Shown piece after piece: positions 23,968-32,851 of a DNA stretch of 64,000 nt. The DNA comes from SIG607 sp045601805 (GTDB lineage Bacteria > Bacillota > Clostridia > Oscillospirales > Acutalibacteraceae). Within the stretch, counting starts at the first letter, position 1. Each line of letters begins with the position of its first letter. The stretch spans positions 93,124 to 157,123 of the forward strand of contig JAZSAJ010000059.1 in the NCBI GenBank assembly GCA_045601805.1, in the 5' to 3' direction. The translations under genes and the position numbers were made by a program. A model generated the notes under the pieces. It did not search any database. It worked only from the letters and a program-made list of their open reading frames with translations, and was not told the DNA's origin.

Positions 23968-24798
23968 ATGCGCATTGATTACGATACAAAGAAAATACAA
24001 ACTGCCCTTTTAAAGTTTACAAAAGCAACAGGAATAAACGCATCGTTTGTTAAAAGCGATTTTACTTCTTTGCTAAACCCCGTTTTTAAACACCCTCTTT
24101 CACAAGGTTATTGCCAACATATACAGTTATCAAAAAACGGGCAATACAAATGCTTTTCTTCAGATAAAGAATTGCTTTTAAAATGCGCAAAAAGCCGAAA
24201 ACCCGAAACCCACATGTGTCACGCAGGGCTTATTGACGTGGCGATTCCCATTGTTTTTGAAGAAAATATAGCCGGTTTTTTACTGCTTGGACAAATGAAA
24301 GAAACCAAACCGTTTGAAGAAATTAAAGAACTTATTAAAGAATTACCGATTGATTTAACGGTTTTAGAAAAACTTTATAAAGAAATTCCTGTTTTTGAAC
24401 CCGAAAAAATAAACAGCATTGTAAGCATTGCCGAAATGATGGCAAAATATTTGCTTGTAGAAAATTCCCTTTTTTCTACCTATGATTTTAACTTGGATAC
24501 GGCAGTTGATTATATTAACAACAATTTGCAAAACCAATTAACAGTTGAAAAGATTTCAAAGGCAAGCGGTGTTTCTAAAAACACTCTTTATGATGGCTTT
24601 ATGAAAGAATTTAATATGACTGTTGGGAATTACATAACCAAAAAGCGTATACAAAAAGCGGAAAAACTACTGTTGGAAACAAAGCTTAGTGTTGAAGAGA
24701 TTTCACTGCAAACAGGTTTTTCTTCTTCGGCATATTTTGCCGCAGTTTTTAAAAAAGCAAACGGTATTTCACCGCTTAAATTCAGAAAAGCAAAATAA
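23968..24798 (+). CDS. PocR-domain AraC-family transcriptional regulator
   Basis: A 276-residue regulator. Residues about 8-160 form a PocR sensor domain, with the cysteines CQHIQ, KCFSSD and MCHAGLIDVAIPIVF typical of it; PocR domains bind small hydrocarbon-type ligands in known cases. Residues about 175-276 are the two AraC helix-turn-helices (LTVEKISKASGVSKNTLYDGFMK, and VEEISLQTGFSSSAYFAAVFKK). It is divergent from the TIM-barrel/DMT operon and most likely activates it on sensing its substrate. The Shine-Dalgarno site is AAGGTGAT. Confidence 0.93.
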   Translation: MRIDYDTKKIQTALLKFTKATGINASFVKSDFTSLLNPVFKHPLSQGYCQHIQLSKNGQYKCFSSDKELLLKCAKSRKPETHMCHAGLIDVAIPIVFEENIAGFLLLGQMKETKPFEEIKELIKELPIDLTVLEKLYKEIPVFEPEKINSIVSIAEMMAKYLLVENSLFSTYDFNLDTAVDYINNNLQNQLTVEKISKASGVSKNTLYDGFMKEFNMTVGNYITKKRIQKAEKLLLETKLSVEEISLQTGFSSSAYFAAVFKKANGISPLKFRKAK

Positions 24799-24823
24799 AA
24801 AGCACCCAATGGGTGCTTTTTAT
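24796..24823. terminator. Terminator between the AraC regulator and antiporter genes
   Basis: AAAAAGCACCCAATGGGTGCTTTTT, a compact stem between convergent genes; it overlaps the antiporter stop codon. Confidence 0.83.
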
Positions 24824-26088
24824 TTTGCATTTTCTTTTCTTGCGCTGGTTCTGCCCTCTTTTTTAATTTCGCCAACTGCCAAAAGGCATTTTTTGGTGAG
24901 TGACGGGCCAACAAGTTCATATACCAAAACGGCAAACAAAACAATGTTTCGCACAAGTGCGCCGCCCTCTAAACTTGCGGAAGTAAGCGCCATACCAAGC
25001 GCAACACCGGCTTGCGGTAAAAGTGTTATACCAAGGTTTTTGGTAATACCAACGGGTTGTTTTGTTAAACGGCAGCTTAAATCGGCTCCAAAATATTTGC
25101 CAAGCGACCTTGCTATTATGTAAACCACTCCTAAAGCAACGGTTGCAGGTTTCATAATTACCTCTAAATCAAGTTCTGCGCCCGAAACAACAAAGAACAA
25201 AACGTTAATCGGCATTGTCCAGCCCTCTACCCTGTTCATAAGTTCTTCGGAGGTTGAACAAACATTGCAAAATACGGTTCCGCACATCATACAAACAAGC
25301 AAAAGCGAAAAGCCAACATGCACACCAAAAACGGTGAATTTAACGCTTGAAATACCAACCGCCAAAAGCACAAAGGCAACCGAAATGGTTAAACGTTTAC
25401 TTCTTGAATGGAAAAATTCTTCAACTAAATCAAGCAAAACACCAATAATTGCGCCCAAAACAAGCGAAGCGATAATTTCAATTATTGGTTCAACCACAAC
25501 CGCCATTACACTTGTTTCGCCGTGGGAAAGCGAGGTTGCAATACCGTAAGAAACCGAAAAAAGCAAAAGGCCAACAGCGTCGTCAATCGCAACAACCAGC
25601 ATTAAAAGTTTTGTTAAGGGACCGTCTGCCTTATATTGCCTTATTACCATTAAGGTAGCAGCCGGTGCGGTAGCCGAAGCAATTGCGCCCAAAACAATAG
25701 CAACAGGTAAAGTTATTACATTTGGGAACATAAAATGTGCGGCTATTAAAACAATATCAACCACAACTGTTGTTATAACTGCCTGCAATATGCCAATAAC
25801 TATTGCGCTTTTGCCCATTGTTTTAAGTTGGCTTAAACGGAATTCGTTACCAATAGTAAAAGCAATAAAGCCAAGTGCGGTTTGGGTAATTACCGAAAAC
25901 CCCTCTACCTGACTAAGCGAATTAAATCCAAGCCCCGAAAGCCCAATTTTGCCAATTAAAAAGGGGCCAAGCAAAAGCCCTGCTACCAAATAAGCCGTAA
26001 CGGCAGGCATTTTTAAAAGTTTTGTTAAACGCGAAAGCATTAGTCCGCCGACCAAAGCCACCGCAATACAAATAAGTTCTGTTTGCAT
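24820..26088 (-). CDS. CPA-type cation/proton antiporter
   Basis: A 422-residue protein with about twelve helices and the sodium/hydrogen exchanger fold of the CPA2 group. LPVAIVLGAIASATAPAATLMVI and LLMLVVAIDDAVGLLLFSVSYG contain the discontinuous helices and the paired aspartates (IDDA) used for ion exchange. It has no C-terminal RCK domain, unlike KefB/KefC. ATG 26088 has GGAAGTGA upstream and the promoter rules out the longer start at 26172. It probably exchanges sodium or potassium for protons. Confidence 0.9.
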   Translation of the reverse strand: MQTELICIAVALVGGLMLSRLTKLLKMPAVTAYLVAGLLLGPFLIGKIGLSGLGFNSLSQVEGFSVITQTALGFIAFTIGNEFRLSQLKTMGKSAIVIGILQAVITTVVVDIVLIAAHFMFPNVITLPVAIVLGAIASATAPAATLMVIRQYKADGPLTKLLMLVVAIDDAVGLLLFSVSYGIATSLSHGETSVMAVVVEPIIEIIASLVLGAIIGVLLDLVEEFFHSRSKRLTISVAFVLLAVGISSVKFTVFGVHVGFSLLLVCMMCGTVFCNVCSTSEELMNRVEGWTMPINVLFFVVSGAELDLEVIMKPATVALGVVYIIARSLGKYFGADLSCRLTKQPVGITKNLGITLLPQAGVALGMALTSASLEGGALVRNIVLFAVLVYELVGPSLTKKCLLAVGEIKKEGRTSARKENAK

Positions 26089-26119
26089 TTTTTCACTTCC
26101 ATAATAATTTTCCGCAGTC

Positions 26120-26148
26120 ATTATAGCACTATTATATATAATATTCAA
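26120..26148 (-). promoter_or_regulatory. Promoter of the antiporter gene
   Basis: On the minus strand: TTGAAT (26143-26148), 17-base spacer, TATAAT (26120-26125). Confidence 0.8.
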
Positions 26149-26194
26149 GGTTAAAAAGCAACAAAAAACCATCCGTTTTTTTATACCTTTTTAT

Positions 26195-26235
26195 GTAAAA
26201 ATCCGTTTTGCCAAAAAGCAAAACGGACCTTTTTA
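26195..26235. terminator. Terminator at the end of the phage module
   Basis: TCCGTTTTG (26202-26210) and CAAAACGGA (26219-26227) with an 8-base loop; TTTTTAC follows on the minus strand. Confidence 0.77.
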
Positions 26236-26239
26236 TTTT

Positions 26240-26953
26240 TTATAAATTTTCTTTTTTAATTATTGCACTAAAACCTGCTTCTTTTAACTTTTCGGCAGTT
26301 TTTTGCGCGTTGGCAAGGTTTTTATATGCGCCTACCTGAACGCGATATAAAATATCTTCTTTTGGTTCTTCTATTTTTGTAAGATTACCAAGTTCTATTA
26401 TTGCTTCGGCTATTGCCTGGGCACATTTTTTGCTGTAATCTTCGGTTATAATAACGGGCGCGTCGGTTGCGCTGTCCATAAAACCAAGTTCAAGCAAAAC
26501 GGCAGGCATTTTTGTTTCGCGGCATTCGTAAAAATCTGCCGTAGCAAGCGGTGTAGCGCGGTTACCAACAAGTCCTGTTTTTTCTATTAACTTGTTGTAA
26601 AAAAGTTTTTGCATATTTTTGGTGTATTCATCTACATACAAATAGGTGAATGCCATAATTCCGCCGCCACTTCCACCGTTAATTCCGCCGTTATGGTGAA
26701 TAGATACATAAATATCGGCGTCAAAATTGTTTACATTCTTTATTCTTTCTACAAGTGTTATTAGTTTTTCGCCTGTTCTGTCGTCGGTGCGAAGCAGGGT
26801 ATAACCTGTATATCCCTTTAAAATTTCTTCTACCTTTTCGGCTACACGCGAATTTAACACCCATTCTCTTGTTTCTTTTTCGTCAAACTGTTTAAGCACT
26901 CGTCTACCGGGTTCATAAAAATAATGCCCTGCATTAAGCGCAATCTTAAACAT
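26240..26953 (-). CDS. N-acetylmuramoyl-L-alanine amidase with C-terminal SPOR-like domain (endolysin)
   Basis: A 237-residue zinc amidase of the Amidase_3 type. Zinc and catalytic residues can be placed in LNAGHY (histidine near residue 9), YVSIHHNGG (near 88) and the late LLELGFMDS (glutamate near 155). After a linker, RVQVGAYKNLANAQKTAEKL (about 204-223) starts a SPOR-like peptidoglycan-binding repeat. No signal peptide is present, so export would rely on the holin whose gene overlaps its start. It cleaves the cell wall, at lysis if the module is active. Confidence 0.92.
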   Translation of the reverse strand: MFKIALNAGHYFYEPGRRVLKQFDEKETREWVLNSRVAEKVEEILKGYTGYTLLRTDDRTGEKLITLVERIKNVNNFDADIYVSIHHNGGINGGSGGGIMAFTYLYVDEYTKNMQKLFYNKLIEKTGLVGNRATPLATADFYECRETKMPAVLLELGFMDSATDAPVIITEDYSKKCAQAIAEAIIELGNLTKIEEPKEDILYRVQVGAYKNLANAQKTAEKLKEAGFSAIIKKENL

Positions 26954-27194
26954 CTACCTCACCCTCTTTTAGTTGTTTAAAAAATTCATCGGCACGCTTT
27001 GCCTTTTTTGAAAAACTGTTATTATACCACCAAGCAGAAACTATTGCCGCAATGCTAATAAGCGCTTCTACAATTCCTGCAACTGCGCTTTGGTCTACGG
27101 GTAAAACTTTTATACCAAACTGCTTTAATATTAAATTTATAATAACAATGAAAACCATAACTGTCCGTACAATAGTGCCTTTAGAAATTTTCAC
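26946..27194 (-). CDS. Phage holin (phi LC3-type)
   Basis: An 82-residue protein starting at GTG with AAGGGGAG upstream. It has two membrane helices (about 8-25 and 40-58; GIVEALISIAAIVSAWWYNNSFSKKAKRADEF is the family signature region) and a charged C-terminal tail. Holins of this family open the membrane for the endolysin. It overlaps the amidase start by eight bases, a standard lysis cassette. Confidence 0.9.
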   Translation of the reverse strand: MKISKGTIVRTVMVFIVIINLILKQFGIKVLPVDQSAVAGIVEALISIAAIVSAWWYNNSFSKKAKRADEFFKQLKEGEVDV

Positions 27195-27319
27195 TACGTT
27201 TCTCCCCTTATATAATATTTTTTATTTTTCTTTTTTGTGCCTTAAAATTCTTTTGTTTGCGAACACAAAGGGGGCGGTTGTTCGCGGTGTTGCGGTGGCA
27301 AAAACCAAAGGTTTTTGTT
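27195..27319 (-). other. Gap between structural and lysis genes
   Basis: 125 bases without a gene. On the minus strand a hairpin AAAAACC-TTT-GGTTTTT follows the structural genes, then GCGAAC/GTTCGC pairing. An AT-rich TATTATATAA stretch before the holin could be a weak promoter. Lysis genes may thus be partly uncoupled from head genes. Confidence 0.4.
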
Positions 27320-29404
27320 TTAATGTAATTCATATTCAAAAGCAATATCAGAAATTACTATTGGCGCTATTGCTGTCATTTTTATTCCTGCGCCAAAGGT
27401 GTTTTTTCCGCTGCTTAATAAATTTTGCCGTTTTAGTGTTCCGTTTTGGGTTGTTTTAATTTCCTTACCGGAATCATCTTCCGAAAACACCCAAAAAGAA
27501 ACATTATGCAGTGCTTTTAAAAGCATGCTCGCCTTAATTAAGGTTTTTTTCTCTTTTATTTTTGTGCCAAACAACGCCGAAGCAAAGGTAACCTTTATAT
27601 TAACAACACCGCTTGTTTCAGCGTCTATTATTATTTCGTCTTCTTCTCCGCCGAAACCCGAAACCGAAATAGTGCTGTCTGCGCGGTTGCCTTCGTAAAC
27701 AGCAAAAAGTTCACGCGATAACGAATAAAGACATTTAAGCCGAATATTTGCCGGAAGTTCCCAATAAAACCAATTGAGTCCGCCTCCGCCGTCTTTTTGT
27801 ACAGAACCTGAAAGATATGTAAATCCGCTTACATTGCCGTCCATTACAAATATTTTATTCTTGTAAGTAAGAAAATAGTATCCGTCTTTTACACAAGCTG
27901 AAATACTTGTTATATCTTCATAAGGAATATCAAGCATATTTTTAATGTTTGGCGAAAGGGTGTAAATACTGCCTTCGGTGTAGGTGTTGGTACCGTAAAG
28001 GGTGTAAACTGCACCGCTTGAATGGTACCAAACAAGTCGGTTTTGGCAAAATTTAACACTTTCGGGGCAATCGCAACCAATAGCGTTATGTACCTTTGTT
28101 ATGGTAACCGACAACGCTGTGTTGGGCATTTTTTTGCTGTCTCTTATTATCTTTTCAATATCATAACCTGCAGTATCGGAAAGTTTTAAACGGTAAATTG
28201 AATTATCCTTAAAGGCAAATAAATAACGGTTTTGGAAAGCCATTGCGGTTATGGGTTCGCTGTTTCCGCCAACTTCAAAATAATTGCTTTCGCAAAAGTA
28301 AAAATAGTTTTCTTTACCGCTATAGTAAATCTTATTGCTGTTGTTTTCAGCCGAACTGCGAAGAAGCCGGGCGTCTGCCAATATTGATTGTGTTTTACCG
28401 CCGAAAAGGTCAAAATCTTGTTCGTGAACATCTTTAGCGCCTTCAACACAAAGCCCGTTAAGCACCACACCGCTTATCGGCAAATAATAAGGGGTGACAC
28501 CTTCGGTAAAAGAAATAATGCCTTCTTTTCTGTTAAGATGACAGGTTATTTTTTTATCACCAATATTTTGTGTGTCTGATTCGTTAAGCCATGTTAATTT
28601 AAAATTTATTATTTCGCCGCCATGATTATACTGAATATAAAATTTGTCTTCCTCTTTATAAGACAAATCTTTTACCGGCAATTCAAATGTATTAGAAAAC
28701 CCGTCGGTACGAAAATATGCCTTAAATCTTCCGTTTACAATATTAAAATCTTCTAAATGCAGCGGTTTTATTGTGTCAAGACCTTCGGGGTCGTATGCCG
28801 CTTCAAACAAATTACCCCTGCCGTTAATCAAAATCGTGGGCGTATAAAATTTTTCCTTGTTTATTCTTTCCCAAACAAAATAGTTTTGCAGAAGTTCATA
28901 AAATTCAACCCGTTTTTGAATTCCTCCGTTTAAATGTTCGCAAATCGCAAGTACCAAAACCACACCGCTTTCGCAAACAGTTGTATCGTTTATAATTACC
29001 GCGTTTTTAAGTTCAACATACGAATAAGGCGCCGTTTTTTGTATTTCCATATCCGCTACTTTTTGAACATAATTATCTTTATTTGTTAAAAAAGCCCTAA
29101 ATTTAACGCTGTCAACATATTGTTCTGAAATAGCAAAAATCTTACTAAAACCGTTTAATGTAACGGGGTTTATGTCGGCTTCGTACATTTTGTTTTCTAT
29201 GCTGTCTGCATTTTTTTGAAGTGCAATTACCGAATTTTTAAGTCCCGGTCGCGAAGACAACACACCGTTTGGATTCCACAAATTAACACATTCGCTTAAT
29301 TGTGATTCTGAAAGCGAAAGCAAATCATCTGCCGAATTTAAACCGCTGAAATTATCGCAGTAAAAAATTTTTCTTGCTTTTTCTTTTGGGGTTTTATACT
29401 TCAT
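27320..29404 (-). CDS. Phage tail-nozzle/stopper-like structural protein
   Basis: A 694-residue protein. ATG 29404 has AGGAGGG upstream. The N-terminus (NFSGLNSADDLL, then SECVNLWNPNGVLSSRPGLK, about residues 14-55) has the pattern of podovirus tail-nozzle or head-completion proteins that begin with a GLN..D..L...N...G.L..RPG motif. The middle resembles a beta-propeller-like region with repeated short blades (for example AFQNRYLFAFKDNSIYRL). Role as the tail tube or portal extension is inference. It is the only large tail candidate in the module. Confidence 0.6.
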   Translation of the reverse strand: MKYKTPKEKARKIFYCDNFSGLNSADDLLSLSESQLSECVNLWNPNGVLSSRPGLKNSVIALQKNADSIENKMYEADINPVTLNGFSKIFAISEQYVDSVKFRAFLTNKDNYVQKVADMEIQKTAPYSYVELKNAVIINDTTVCESGVVLVLAICEHLNGGIQKRVEFYELLQNYFVWERINKEKFYTPTILINGRGNLFEAAYDPEGLDTIKPLHLEDFNIVNGRFKAYFRTDGFSNTFELPVKDLSYKEEDKFYIQYNHGGEIINFKLTWLNESDTQNIGDKKITCHLNRKEGIISFTEGVTPYYLPISGVVLNGLCVEGAKDVHEQDFDLFGGKTQSILADARLLRSSAENNSNKIYYSGKENYFYFCESNYFEVGGNSEPITAMAFQNRYLFAFKDNSIYRLKLSDTAGYDIEKIIRDSKKMPNTALSVTITKVHNAIGCDCPESVKFCQNRLVWYHSSGAVYTLYGTNTYTEGSIYTLSPNIKNMLDIPYEDITSISACVKDGYYFLTYKNKIFVMDGNVSGFTYLSGSVQKDGGGGLNWFYWELPANIRLKCLYSLSRELFAVYEGNRADSTISVSGFGGEEDEIIIDAETSGVVNIKVTFASALFGTKIKEKKTLIKASMLLKALHNVSFWVFSEDDSGKEIKTTQNGTLKRQNLLSSGKNTFGAGIKMTAIAPIVISDIAFEYELH

Positions 29405-29414
29405 AACAACCCTC

Positions 29415-29750
29415 CTAAACACACGGCAATTTATCGGCTTTTATTGTTATACTGCATAGCGCCTTTGCCCTTTTTGCATTATAAATTTCGGTAATTTCAT
29501 TAAGTTTTGCGGTGTCGTGAAAATACGAGGCAATTACCCTTGCCGCCATATAACAAATTGCATCTAACTTTACGCTTTCAGCCGTTATTTCTTCGGTAAT
29601 AGCGGTTGCATTAGCAATATTTAAATCGCGAAGCGCCAAATTTACAATAAGCAGTTTCTTTTGGGTTAGGGCGTTCCCCTGTTCTAAAAACTCGTCTTCA
29701 CTTCGCAAACAAATTAAGCAGGCGGTGTTAAAAATTTCATTCACTGTCAT
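29415..29750 (-). CDS. Head-tail connector-like phage protein
   Basis: A 111-residue, mostly helical protein beginning MTVNEIFNTACLICLRSEDEF. Its size, helical content and position directly after the portal (overlapping it by 14 bases) and before the nozzle candidate fit an adaptor protein that binds the portal ring. No catalytic motif is seen. Identification rests mainly on gene order. Confidence 0.6.
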   Translation of the reverse strand: MTVNEIFNTACLICLRSEDEFLEQGNALTQKKLLIVNLALRDLNIANATAITEEITAESVKLDAICYMAARVIASYFHDTAKLNEITEIYNAKRAKALCSITIKADKLPCV

Positions 29751-31038
29751 TTTGCTTCACCTCAACACTGAATTTCATATTCTTATACTTACTTCCGCTA
29801 AACACAAAGTTTTCTGCGCCCATAAGTGTACGGCCGTTATAATACCTAACACAAAAATCCAACCAAATTTGCGCCGCTTCCAAAAGAAAATCCAAATAAC
29901 GAATTTTTAAAATTTTAATAGAAATATCGTTGTTTTTTACCATAGCGTTTATGGCTGCGGTGTTGTTATAACTAATACTTGTATAAAGCGCACCTGCGCC
30001 GCCGCACATTTCTAAAGTGTTGTTGGTTAGCGAAGTTATTGCCTGGTTAAAGTTTTCCGAAAAATCGGGCGGTGTTATAAAACGAATTGCCCCTGCAACA
30101 TCTTCACCTTCGCCGTAAATCTTAATAATTTGGCCGGGGTCGTTGCTAATTTCGCCCGTTACGGTATCTCCGTTTACCGCCATAATGGGCATTCCCATAC
30201 TCATAGACGCCCAAACCTGCGCTGTAATAAGACGGTTTATAGCAATTTGGTTGGGCAAAATGTTGGTTATTTCGCTTTGCCCAAAAATATTGTTTTTAAC
30301 CTTTTCCCAAGCAAAAATACAAATTGGGTAAAGGGTTAAGTTTGTGTCAAAAGGCTGGCGGATAACCGCATTTTCGGTTACAACAACCGCCTTAACTTTA
30401 ATTTCGCCGTTTTGGTCCTTTTCTTTGTAAAACTTGGTATAAACGCTTGTTTTGTTGCCGTAATCCGATTTAATATTGGCTACCGCCGTTTTACTTCCGC
30501 CAAAATAAATTGCCGTATTTTTAAGGGTTTCGGTGTCGCGGTAGTTTTTAATTATAATAAACGGTTGCTTTTGCACATCGTCAAGTGTGCAGTCGCCAAA
30601 GGCAACATTTAAAATATCTAAAACTTCACAGTTAATATCGGCTTCACCGTTTGGTTCGTTCTGCCAAAATGTATAAAGCACACCCGTACCGCTAATAAAA
30701 CTGTCTTTTAGCACTGTGGCTAATTTTTCTTCTAAATGCTTTGCTTTAGCCCAACATTTGAAGTGCGAAGTTAAACTTTGGGCAACTTGGTTTTCTCCAA
30801 AACTAATTTCGGTGTTTTCGCCTGCCAAAACGCCCATTTTGTATTCGCCAATACGCTTTATAATGTTGTGCCTTACAAGAGGTCGGTTGCTGCTGTATGC
30901 AGTGCCGTACCATTGGTCGCCTGCGTAAAACCTTTCGTTCATTTTTGTTTGCTCAAAAAGTCCGCGGCTGCCCATTAAACTTTTAACGCCTTGCGAAGCG
31001 TTATACTGTTTTACAATTTCATTCGGAGTATTTAACAT
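29737..31038 (-). CDS. Phage portal protein
   Basis: A 433-residue protein, rather short for a portal. It opens with helices and FYAGDQWYGTAY, followed by RPLVRHNIIKRIGEYKMGVLAGENTEISF, the N-terminal pattern of portal proteins. A wing with FGDCTLDDVQKQPFIIIKNYRD and a late crown-like helix region (INAMVKNNDISIKILKIRYLDFLLEAAQIWLDF) follow. The portal forms the dodecameric DNA channel. It lies between the capsid and connector genes and has an AAGGAGAA site. Confidence 0.83.
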   Translation of the reverse strand: MLNTPNEIVKQYNASQGVKSLMGSRGLFEQTKMNERFYAGDQWYGTAYSSNRPLVRHNIIKRIGEYKMGVLAGENTEISFGENQVAQSLTSHFKCWAKAKHLEEKLATVLKDSFISGTGVLYTFWQNEPNGEADINCEVLDILNVAFGDCTLDDVQKQPFIIIKNYRDTETLKNTAIYFGGSKTAVANIKSDYGNKTSVYTKFYKEKDQNGEIKVKAVVVTENAVIRQPFDTNLTLYPICIFAWEKVKNNIFGQSEITNILPNQIAINRLITAQVWASMSMGMPIMAVNGDTVTGEISNDPGQIIKIYGEGEDVAGAIRFITPPDFSENFNQAITSLTNNTLEMCGGAGALYTSISYNNTAAINAMVKNNDISIKILKIRYLDFLLEAAQIWLDFCVRYYNGRTLMGAENFVFSGSKYKNMKFSVEVKQNDSE

Positions 31039-31054
31039 ATCATTCTCCTTTTTT

Positions 31055-31086
31055 TAAAACAGGGGGCAGAGGTCATCTGCCCCCCA
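31055..31086 (-). terminator. Hairpin between capsid and portal genes, partial terminator
   Basis: TCTGCCCCC (31076-31084) and GGGGGCAGA (31062-31070) form a 9-base stem with a 5-base loop; TGTTTTAAAA follows on the minus strand, a weak T-tract. Confidence 0.6.
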
Positions 31087-31090
31087 AAAA

Positions 31091-32272
31091 TTATTTGCTG
31101 TACTTTAAAATACTTGAATCCTGTATAAACATGCCGTTGTAATAAACTTTGGCATAAAAATACTGGGTGTCTTCTGTTTCATCAATCTGTGACAACAACA
31201 ATGTGTCTTTGTTCTGGCCTATTAACTTTTTAGAATTAGTTCCGTCTTCGTTACATTCGTACCACTGGTAAGTTAAACCGTCATTCATTCCTACTACTTC
31301 AACAAGGAATGATCCCATCTCGCCTGCCAAATACTGTTCTTTATTAATTTCTTTCGGGCCCTCGTTCAAAAGATTATCCTGTGGGCACCAAGACCAAATT
31401 GTGTTCACTTCGCTGTTTTTAACAAACGCATCGTAATAAACACGGAAGTCAAACTTGTAAGCATCGGCTGTGGGGTTTTGTTCAGGTGTAAATACACGCA
31501 TTTTTTCGGTTTTCTTAACAAGATGAACACTTGATTTAGGGCAAACAATAATATAATTTTGTTTTGCCTCGCTAACCGGTGTAAAACCGCCCTCTTCGGT
31601 GTTGTTAAAGTTGTAACCGCTTAACATTCTGTCGCTAACAACAGGAATAAGTGCCACACCGTTAAGTGTTTTAACGGTTGTGTCTACTTCGCCGTTTTTG
31701 AAAACGGCGGTGTTAATAAGACCAGCTACATTTTTATCGTTGCAAAGACGGGCATAAACATTGCTTTCAACAAAAGCAACAAGTTCGCTGTCGTAACCCG
31801 ATGCTTTGCTAACTTCGGTTGTCATTTCAACAAAAGCTTCGTACGGGTCTTTTGTTACATCTTTAATACAGTTGTCATTGTCTTTTGAAATCTTGGCAAC
31901 TTTAGAAAGCACATAAGCATCACATTCGGGTGCTACTTTGGTGCGAACATATTCGCCAAGAATAGAACCTGCAAGTTTGGCAACGCCGGTTTCGTCAAGG
32001 TCTTCGCGGTCAATCTGAAGTGACCTTGCGCGGTCCATTGTCATTGTGTACGGTGTGTTAGAAACGGTAATGGTGCCGCTTGTAAAACCGTTTTTGCGGT
32101 CGTAATCGGTAAGGCCAACAAAATCGGCTTCGGGAATCATAACGGTTTTGGCGCCCACAAATTTTGCGCCTAAAACATTGTCGGCAAAAATGCCTGTTAC
32201 ACTTTTTTGGGCAAACAATTTATCAAGTTCGCCGGAATAAGCAGTTGCTGTTTCAATAGAATTTATTGACAT
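31091..32272 (-). CDS. Major capsid protein with C-terminal Ig-like domain
   Basis: A 393-residue protein. Residues 1-300 look like an HK97-fold coat protein: KTVMIPEADFVGLTDYDRKNGF, TMDRARSLQIDREDLDETGVAKLAG, and the late DAYKFDFRVYYDAFVKNSEVNTIWS. Residues about 320-393 (LVEVVGMNDGLTYQWYECNEDGTNSKKLIGQ, tyrosine-rich strands) form an Ig-like domain that would decorate the outer surface. It has an AAAAGGAG site 6-8 bases before ATG and is preceded by the scaffold-like gene. Confidence 0.85.
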   Translation of the reverse strand: MSINSIETATAYSGELDKLFAQKSVTGIFADNVLGAKFVGAKTVMIPEADFVGLTDYDRKNGFTSGTITVSNTPYTMTMDRARSLQIDREDLDETGVAKLAGSILGEYVRTKVAPECDAYVLSKVAKISKDNDNCIKDVTKDPYEAFVEMTTEVSKASGYDSELVAFVESNVYARLCNDKNVAGLINTAVFKNGEVDTTVKTLNGVALIPVVSDRMLSGYNFNNTEEGGFTPVSEAKQNYIIVCPKSSVHLVKKTEKMRVFTPEQNPTADAYKFDFRVYYDAFVKNSEVNTIWSWCPQDNLLNEGPKEINKEQYLAGEMGSFLVEVVGMNDGLTYQWYECNEDGTNSKKLIGQNKDTLLLSQIDETEDTQYFYAKVYYNGMFIQDSSILKYSK

Positions 32273-32287
32273 AATTTTTCTCCTTTT

Positions 32288-32848
32288 TTAACCCCAAAGA
32301 CCTTTTAAAAATTCGTATCTTTCGGGGGACATTTCGTTTGTATTTGCGCCTCTCATTGAACCAACCGAAGAAATATTGTCTATTTCTTCTTGCTCTTTTT
32401 TTATTTGTTGCTCAATTTCGTTTCGCGCTTTGTACCTTAAGTATTCATCAAGAATACTTGTATTAAATTTTTTTGAGTTCTCTTTAACAACTTCGGGTAA
32501 AGCCCCTATTTCAATTTCTGGGTAATATTCCTTTAATTCCGAAATACCAAAGTATTCGCCCTTTTCTTCACCCTTTTCAAGACTCATAATATACCGCGCT
32601 GTTTCTTCGTTACCGCCGCAGGCATCAATAAGACCTGCCTTGTGTTTTTCTTGTTTTTCATTTTTTAGTTCTTCTAAAAACTGAAAAACCGATTGGTTTT
32701 CTTCTTTTGCCAAACCCAAAATTTCGCCTTGCAGTTTGTTTAGTTCTTCTTCTGTTTTAAGAAGCCGAACTGCTTCGTCTTGGTCAATGTTTAAAGTCTT
32801 TTCGCCAAACTGTACCTTTAAAATTTCTTTTTCTGCATTCGCTTCCAA
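32288..32848 (-). CDS. Scaffold-like phage protein
   Basis: A 186-residue acidic protein starting at TTG (AGGAGGT 8 bases upstream). It is strongly helical, with coiled-coil-prone stretches (EEELNKLQGEILGLAKEEN and ARNEIEQQIKKEQEEIDNI) and a short end RYEFLKGLWG that could bind coat protein. Its place directly before the capsid gene is that of capsid scaffolds. Assignment is from composition and order, not from a recognised domain. Confidence 0.65.
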   Translation of the reverse strand: MEANAEKEILKVQFGEKTLNIDQDEAVRLLKTEEELNKLQGEILGLAKEENQSVFQFLEELKNEKQEKHKAGLIDACGGNEETARYIMSLEKGEEKGEYFGISELKEYYPEIEIGALPEVVKENSKKFNTSILDEYLRYKARNEIEQQIKKEQEEIDNISSVGSMRGANTNEMSPERYEFLKGLWG

Positions 32849-32851
32849 TTT

